Assembly (NCBI GenBank): GCA_050949905.1 | Contig: JBMNGP010000005.1 | Coordinates: 248,001-312,000, forward strand | From: DUML01 sp050949905 | GTDB lineage: Bacteria; Bacillota; Desulfitobacteriia; Desulfitobacteriales; Syntrophobotulaceae | DNA: 64,000 nucleotides | Direction of reading: 5' to 3' | Part shown: piece by piece, positions 59,391-64,000 of the stretch | How the letters are laid out: each line of letters starts with the position of its first letter | Numbering within the stretch: the first letter of the stretch is position 1 | Made by a program: the position numbers and the translations under genes | The notes under the pieces: generated by a model | Told to the model about the DNA's origin: nothing | The model's input: only the letters and a program-made list of their open reading frames with translations | Databases searched by the model: none

Positions 59391-59771
59391 ATGTTACAAG
59401 CTGGGTTAAAAGGTAGATCAGAAACTGTAGTTACTTTAGCTAATACTGCCAAAAATGTGGGCAGCGGTACTTTGAAGGTTTTTGCTACTCCCATGATGGT
59501 AGCTCTCATGGAAAATGCCGCTATTCAAGCCCTGGATTTACCGGAAGGTCAAACCAGTGTGGGAACTTACCTAGATGTCCGGCACTTGGCGGCAACCCCT
59601 GTGGGGATGAAGGTTTGGGCTGAAGCGGAAATTGTCAAGGTGGATGGGCGTAAACTGGTTTATCAACTGGTCGCTTACGATGAAAAGGAAAAAATCGGTG
59701 AGGGCAGGCACGAACGCTTTATTGTCAATTGCGAGAAATTTGTCTCTAAGACTAATTCCAAGTTGGGATGA
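59391..59771 (+). CDS. hotdog-fold thioesterase, FlK-like
   Basis: The 126-residue protein matches the fluoroacetyl-CoA thioesterase (FlK)-like group. The catalytic region shows the Thr/Glu/His pattern in MVALMENAAIQALD and SVGTYLDVRHLAATPVG. Members hydrolyse small acyl-CoA esters; the exact substrate is not known. The next gene (YigZ) starts 7 bp after its stop. ATG 59391 is preceded by GGAAGGTTG. Confidence 0.82.
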   Translation: MLQAGLKGRSETVVTLANTAKNVGSGTLKVFATPMMVALMENAAIQALDLPEGQTSVGTYLDVRHLAATPVGMKVWAEAEIVKVDGRKLVYQLVAYDEKEKIGEGRHERFIVNCEKFVSKTNSKLG

Positions 59772-59778
59772 TTCGCTG

Positions 59779-60405
59779 ATGATTGATTGTTACAATACTA
59801 TTCGCCAAGACTCATCCGTCGAAAAAATCATAGATAAATCGAAGTTTATTGCGCTTGTAACCAAGGTCAGTAATCTCTCCCAGATTGAAAAGAACCTTCG
59901 AGAGACTAAACTGCAATTCCCCAATGCCCGTCATTATGTTTATGCATACCGTTTACATGACGGCAGGCTGGAAAAATCCTCCGACGACGGAGAACCCCAG
60001 GGAACAGGGGGACGGCCAATTCTAGAGCTTATTCAGCATCGGCAGATTTGGGATGTGCAGATTATTGTTGTACGCTATTTTGGCGGAATCCTGCTCGGAA
60101 CCGGGGGTCTTACCAGAGCCTACGGGGGAACTGCCCGCCTGGCCTTGGATCAAGCCGGAATAACCAGGCTGATCCCCACGTATATCTATAGGCTTCAGAT
60201 TCCTTATGCTTGGTACGAACAAATTAAATATGGACTTAGGCAAAAAGGATGGGATTATGGAGAAGAACAGTTTGGTGAACAAATCTCTTTAAACGCTTAT
60301 ACTCCAGAGAGGGAAGCGGCTTCTTTTGAAAAATGGCTTGCCGATTTAACCAATAAAAAAGTTAGCGCTCAGAAAGTTGATTTAGTACTAAAGCCTGAAG
60401 AATAA
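59779..60405 (+). CDS. YigZ/IMPACT family protein
   Basis: The 208-residue protein belongs to UPF0029: the N-terminal domain has FIALVTKVSNL, PNARHYVYAYRL, SDDGEPQGTGGRPIL and VVRYFGGILLGTGGLTRAYG, followed by a C-terminal ferredoxin-like domain. The family binds nucleic acid or factor-like partners, and the eukaryotic relative IMPACT affects translation control. ATG 59779 is used; the long upstream extension belongs to another frame inside the thioesterase gene. Confidence 0.88.
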   Translation: MIDCYNTIRQDSSVEKIIDKSKFIALVTKVSNLSQIEKNLRETKLQFPNARHYVYAYRLHDGRLEKSSDDGEPQGTGGRPILELIQHRQIWDVQIIVVRYFGGILLGTGGLTRAYGGTARLALDQAGITRLIPTYIYRLQIPYAWYEQIKYGLRQKGWDYGEEQFGEQISLNAYTPEREAASFEKWLADLTNKKVSAQKVDLVLKPEE

Positions 60406-60463
60406 TATATTTCTCTGAAAAGTGGATAATAAAGAAATACTGCTAAAAAATTAGGGTGAGAAG

Positions 60464-61150
60464 ATGACCATAAGACTTGCCGTTTTTGATATTGACGGAA
60501 CCCTGGCCGAAACAGATGAAGCCATTTTGCCTTCTGTGGCTGAAAAACTAAGATCTTTCGAAAACCGGCTGGAACGCCTTGTGTTGATTTCCGGGAGAAC
60601 TGCATCCTACCTAGCCGGGTTGGCTCGAGGGATAGGTATTCGCAAGCCCTTAGTTGCCGGCGAAAACGGGGGAGTAATCTTTGACCCCGCGAACTTATGG
60701 GAAAAAAGGCTTGATTTTATCCGACCGGAGATGATTACGGCCATACGGGAAAAACTTTTGCGCGAATTCGGTGATTTGTGGTTTCAGCCTAACCAGACTA
60801 TGCTTACCGCAGCTCCGAAAGATTTAGCGCGGATAGATGAGCTCTATGAGATAATCTTAAACTTTCCGGAAGTTGCTGAACATGGATTTAAGCTTAACAA
60901 ATACAGTGATTCGGTAGAAATAATGCCCAAAGAAAACAGCAAGGGTAAAGCCCTTGCTGTAATTAAGGATTTTCTAAAGATTAAAAGGGAAGAAGTTATT
61001 GTCCTGGGTAACACGGGAGTGGATTTACCCATGAAAGCTGAAGCCGGAGAGTTTTTAATAATCGGTGATGCTGTCCGGGGCAGGGGAATTAAAAACTACC
61101 CCAGTATTGAAGATGCCTTTGCTTATCTGGACAAGCTTTTAGAAAGTTAA
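60464..61150 (+). CDS. HAD-superfamily phosphatase (phosphoglycolate/sucrose-phosphate phosphatase-like)
   Basis: The 228-residue hydrolase has the HAD motifs FDIDGTLAETDE (motif I), LISGRTASYL (motif II), ENSKGKALA (motif III lysine) and VLGNTGVDLPMKAEAG (motif IV), with a type IIB cap between II and III. The pattern is close to the archaeal phosphoglycolate phosphatase and Cof families. In a glycolate-utilising cell a phosphoglycolate phosphatase would be fitting, but the substrate is not proven. ATG 60464 follows GGTGAGAAG. Confidence 0.82.
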   Translation: MTIRLAVFDIDGTLAETDEAILPSVAEKLRSFENRLERLVLISGRTASYLAGLARGIGIRKPLVAGENGGVIFDPANLWEKRLDFIRPEMITAIREKLLREFGDLWFQPNQTMLTAAPKDLARIDELYEIILNFPEVAEHGFKLNKYSDSVEIMPKENSKGKALAVIKDFLKIKREEVIVLGNTGVDLPMKAEAGEFLIIGDAVRGRGIKNYPSIEDAFAYLDKLLES

Positions 61151-61181
61151 CCACTTTTTACTTTAAATAACCTGTTTAGTA

Positions 61182-62567
61182 TTAGTCCAACTTAGCGAGT
61201 ATATTTCTGGCCACATAGATACCACTGGCTGCAGCTTGGGAGAGGGAGCGGGTAATACCGGCTCCGTCGCCGATAGCATAAAAGTTAGGATATCTTGTTT
61301 CTAATTTGTCATCCAGTTCCGGCCTGGCTGAATAGAATTTTACTTCCACGCCATAGAGCAAAGTATCGTAGTTGGCCGTTCCTCGGGCAATATTATCTAG
61401 GGCATAAATCATCTCGATAATATTATCTAAATAACGTTTGGGGAGAACTAGACCTAAATCACCGGCATTAGCGGATTTAAGGGTGGGCTTGGTAAAGGAT
61501 TTCCTCATCCTTTTCTCATTGGTTCGCCGCCCTTTGACAAGGTCGCCGAATCTTTGCAGGATGACACCGTCTCCCAGCATATTGGATAATGTGGCAATAT
61601 ATTTACCGTATTTAAGAGGTTCGTTGAAAGGTGAGGTAAATTTATTGCTCACCAAAAGGGCGAAGTTGGTGTTTTCACTTTTTAAGGACTCATCAGAATA
61701 GCTGTGCCCGTTAACAGTTAAAACCCCCACCGTGTTCTCAGTTACTACATGACCGCGGGGATTCATGCAGAAGGTTTTAACCAGGTCATTGTATTTTTTA
61801 GTGTGGTAATGAAGTTTAGCTTCATAGACCTCATCGGTGATATGACTGAAAATTTCATAGGGAAGCTCCACTCTGACCCCTAAATCTATTTGATTATTGG
61901 AAAGATTAATTTTAAGTTTCTTACATTGGTCGGTAAACCACTCGCTGCCTACCCGGCCAACGGCGCTAATGAGATAATCGCAAGAGAATTCTTCGTTTTT
62001 CGTTGTCAGGATATACTTATTATTAAGGTAAGAGATATCAATAACTTCGGTATTATGCCTGATGCTTAATTTCTTATTAAGATAATTATAAATGTTGGTC
62101 ATAATCCTTAAGTTATTTTCCGTTCCTAGGTGCTTTACCTCGGCCTGGAGAAGATGGAGATCATTCTGCAAGGCAATTTTTCGCAGTTCTCTGGCTTTGG
62201 GAGTCTGGGTGGAAAAGCGCTTGGTGGTAGCTCCGAATTCTACCAGGATTTTATCCATATACTCAATTAAATCCATGACCTCGTCGCTGGAGATATACTC
62301 ATTCAGCCAACCGCCAAATTCCGTCGTAAAATTATATTTGCCGTCGGAAAACGAGCCGCAGCCGCCAAAGCCTTCCATTATGGCACAACTGGCACAATCG
62401 ATACATTTTTCGGTTTTATTTTCCGTCAAAGGGCAGCTTCTTTTGAGAATGCTGTTGCCTTTTTCGAAAATACAGATTTCCAGATCGGGTTTATGTTTGG
62501 CCAGTTCATAGGCGCACATAATTCCGGAAATCCCACCACCGATGATTCCTATAGGGTAATGTTTCAT
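61182..62567 (-). CDS. FAD-dependent oxidoreductase (HI0933/BaiN-like, Cys-containing)
   Basis: The 461-residue flavoprotein has the dinucleotide motif IGIIGGGISGIMCAYEL at the N-terminus and a C-terminal FAD-binding segment YAIGDGAGITRSLSQAAASG. A cysteine-rich stretch (CPLTENKTEKCIDCASCAI) near residue 50 may bind zinc or an Fe-S cluster. The family resembles the FAD-dependent dehydrogenases in Clostridia whose substrates are unknown. ATG 62567 is preferred to TTG 62621 because GAGGGA is close upstream. It is a lone minus-strand gene. Confidence 0.82.
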   Translation of the reverse strand: MKHYPIGIIGGGISGIMCAYELAKHKPDLEICIFEKGNSILKRSCPLTENKTEKCIDCASCAIMEGFGGCGSFSDGKYNFTTEFGGWLNEYISSDEVMDLIEYMDKILVEFGATTKRFSTQTPKARELRKIALQNDLHLLQAEVKHLGTENNLRIMTNIYNYLNKKLSIRHNTEVIDISYLNNKYILTTKNEEFSCDYLISAVGRVGSEWFTDQCKKLKINLSNNQIDLGVRVELPYEIFSHITDEVYEAKLHYHTKKYNDLVKTFCMNPRGHVVTENTVGVLTVNGHSYSDESLKSENTNFALLVSNKFTSPFNEPLKYGKYIATLSNMLGDGVILQRFGDLVKGRRTNEKRMRKSFTKPTLKSANAGDLGLVLPKRYLDNIIEMIYALDNIARGTANYDTLLYGVEVKFYSARPELDDKLETRYPNFYAIGDGAGITRSLSQAAASGIYVARNILAKLD

Positions 62568-62904
62568 TTTGATTCCCTCTTTCCAGTTTAGTGTTCCCAA
62601 TGCCACTAAGCAGTATAGCATTTGTTTTTAGATTCAGCAATAATCTTTTAGAATAATTCTTAAATTCGAGAATCCTTTTTAATACTCAGTGCAACAGATT
62701 ATAAAACCCGCTTTGCTTAACGGTTTGGTAGCCTAACTATCTAGACAAAATTGCAGAGTTGTTTTAATATTAGCAGTTAATCATCGAAAAATGTTTAGCG
62801 ACCAGAAGGATTAACATCTTCTTCATAGAATTTGTCATCAAACAGGTATAAACTTAGAGATATGTAAATACGCAGTGCTTGTTAGGGAGAAAGGGAGGAT
62901 AAGT
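62568..62904. other. intergenic region before the PRC-barrel gene
   Basis: 337 bp, AT-rich, with no ORF, hairpin or repeat that I can support. It contains the divergent promoters of the flavoprotein and PRC-barrel genes. Confidence 0.5.
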
Positions 62905-63759
62905 GTGAAGTCTTCGGCTGAAATTCGGGGTTTGAAAATTATTAGCATTAATGAAGGTCAACAGCTTAGTACTGTTAAAGATATAATTATTAATTCAGCA
63001 GAGGGTAGATTGGCCTTTTTTGTGATCAATCAGCCCTCGGATTATTTGGGGGCACGCCTTATAGCTTTTGAAGATATTCTCGGGCTTGGTGACTATGCAT
63101 TAATAATTTCCGAAAGCAATGTTATTCAGGATGTTGCTCATAATCCCCTGGCTATGGAACTTATTCAAAAAGACGCCAAAGTTGTCGGATCCCAGATCCT
63201 AACAACGAGAGGTTGTCTCATCGGCGAGGTTAAGGAGATTATGTTTGAGGAAGAGTCCGGAAAGATTGTAGCTTGCCAGGTTCTCAACCCTCAGGGTGCT
63301 CTTAGTGATGTCAAATGCGACCGGGTTATTACCTATGGTAAAGAGATAATCCTCATAGACGACAGTCCCGTGCCCGGCAAACAAATTAAATCTGAACCCC
63401 GCAGAGTCCAACAGGTTTCTCAGCCGGAAACCCTAAATGAAAAAGAGCTCTTAAAGAAAAAGATCGAAGAATTCAGCAAAAATGATGAGACTTTATTAAA
63501 GACTGCAAACGTTAATGCTAATCCCGAAAGCCTTGCGGATGTTAAGAAGGTTATCAAGGCCAAAGTTGATGCTTCCGAAATATTTAATGTTTTCGAACAG
63601 CGGCAGTTGCAGTTTTTGGAAGGTAAAACATTGGAAAAGGATGTTCTACTTGACAATGGTGAGCTGCTTAGAGCCGGTGAAGTAATTACCAAAGAACTGC
63701 TGACGACCGTAAAAACCCGCAGCACTTTAATGCAATTAACTGCCCATGTGGTCAAGTAA
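62905..63759 (+). CDS. PRC-barrel domain protein
   Basis: The 284-residue protein has two PRC-barrel repeats in its first half (IRGLKIISINEGQQLSTVKDI and VVGSQILTTRGCLIGEVKEI in shortened form VVGSQILTTRGCLIGE), then a charged helical region and a C-terminal part rich in lysine and threonine. PRC-barrel proteins act in RNA metabolism or as adaptors. GTG 62905 follows GGGAGGATAA, so the earlier ATG 62875 is not used. Its partners are unknown. Confidence 0.8.
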   Translation: MKSSAEIRGLKIISINEGQQLSTVKDIIINSAEGRLAFFVINQPSDYLGARLIAFEDILGLGDYALIISESNVIQDVAHNPLAMELIQKDAKVVGSQILTTRGCLIGEVKEIMFEEESGKIVACQVLNPQGALSDVKCDRVITYGKEIILIDDSPVPGKQIKSEPRRVQQVSQPETLNEKELLKKKIEEFSKNDETLLKTANVNANPESLADVKKVIKAKVDASEIFNVFEQRQLQFLEGKTLEKDVLLDNGELLRAGEVITKELLTTVKTRSTLMQLTAHVVK

Positions 63760-63800
63760 GATAGGCATAACACTGAAACCATACTTAGTTTGCCGAGGGT

Positions 63801-64000
63801 TTAAAGATTTTCGCTGACGCTGTTTTCCGGTGCAGGGCAGTGAGTGTTTAAGGGGCAGACAGGACATTGTGGTTTCTTGGCTTTACACAACCTCCGGCCG
63901 TGGAATATTAAACGATGGTGGCAGTCAATCCATTGTTCCGGCGGAATAAGATCTGTTAGATCTCTTTCGACATGATAAGGGTCTTTTTCCGTAGTTAGGC
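63801..64000 (-). CDS. nth: endonuclease III, C-terminal end (partial)
   Basis: The minus-strand frame enters from the right edge and stops at 63803-63801. It contains DLIPPEQWIDCHHRLIFHGR and the [4Fe-4S] cluster ligands C-x6-C-x2-C-x5-C in CKAKKPQCPVCPLNTHC, the C-terminal hallmark of endonuclease III, a base-excision DNA glycosylase/AP lyase. The helix-hairpin-helix and catalytic residues lie outside the window. Confidence 0.9.
   Translation of the reverse strand, partial: LTTEKDPYHVERDLTDLIPPEQWIDCHHRLIFHGRRLCKAKKPQCPVCPLNTHCPAPENSVSENL

Noticed and set aside
1..64000. CRISPR arrays, rRNA or tRNA genes
   Set aside because: No regularly spaced repeats of the right size, no rRNA sequence and no cloverleaf could be found by reading both strands.

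Overview
The window looks like chromosome from an anaerobic, endospore-forming, low-to-mid-GC Firmicute of the Peptococcaceae (Desulfitobacterium, Dehalobacter, Syntrophobotulus group). The evidence is a Clostridia-type housekeeping block (ftsK, rimO, pgsA, cinA, recA, recX, rny, spoVS), two [FeFe]-hydrogenase operons, and a run of genes for a malyl-CoA route (ligase pair, CitE-like lyase, malic enzyme). Syntrophic glycolate and glyoxylate fermentation through malyl-CoA is known from Syntrophobotulus glycolicus. This organism or a close relative is my best inference, not something the sequence proves.

Layout. 1-1260: 3' end of proA and an N-terminally truncated ISNCY-type transposase. 1260-7060: a three-gene cytoplasmic hydrogenase operon (hydC, a hydB-GltD fusion, hydA) behind two Rex-like sites. 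7245-9931: a nitrate/sulfonate/taurine-type ABC importer. 9932-11317: terminators, a perfect 33-bp palindrome, a DUF192 gene and about 700 bp without a gene. 11318-24600: the housekeeping block, with a probable one-base frameshift in ymdB. 24644-26520: a group II intron placed directly after the spoVS terminator. 26617-35369: peptidase, PHP, aminotransferase, HD protein, guaB, phoU, an unrecognised protein, a GNAT and rnhA.

35370-50340 is the metabolic core. A long, probably structured leader precedes an acyl-CoA ligase pair with a small Fe-S protein between the subunits, a CitE-like lyase and an NAD-type malic enzyme. An ISL3-family element carrying a nested palindromic insert follows. Then come DUF4180, lutC, a fused lutB-lutA, a region with small ORFs and hairpins, and a GC-richer operon for an exported (Tat lipoprotein) [FeFe]-hydrogenase with a DmsB-like Fe-S subunit and an NrfD-like membrane subunit. 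Candidate GntR/FadR-type operators lie in front of both the lut-like genes and the exported hydrogenase. Rex-like sites lie in front of both hydrogenase operons.

50567-64000: a Ski2-like helicase, comFB, an MFS exporter, menG, a DtxR-family regulator, a feo iron-uptake operon with FeoB split in two and DtxR-like operators, and small enzymes ending in the 3' part of nth.

Working model (inference): glycolate or another 2-hydroxyacid is oxidised by a dehydrogenase not in this window. Electrons pass through LUD/CCG Fe-S proteins and menaquinone to hydrogenases. Glyoxylate condenses with acetyl-CoA to malyl-CoA, the ligase makes ATP while releasing malate, and malic enzyme gives pyruvate. Redox state (Rex) and substrate (a GntR protein) would co-ordinate hydrogen production with substrate oxidation.
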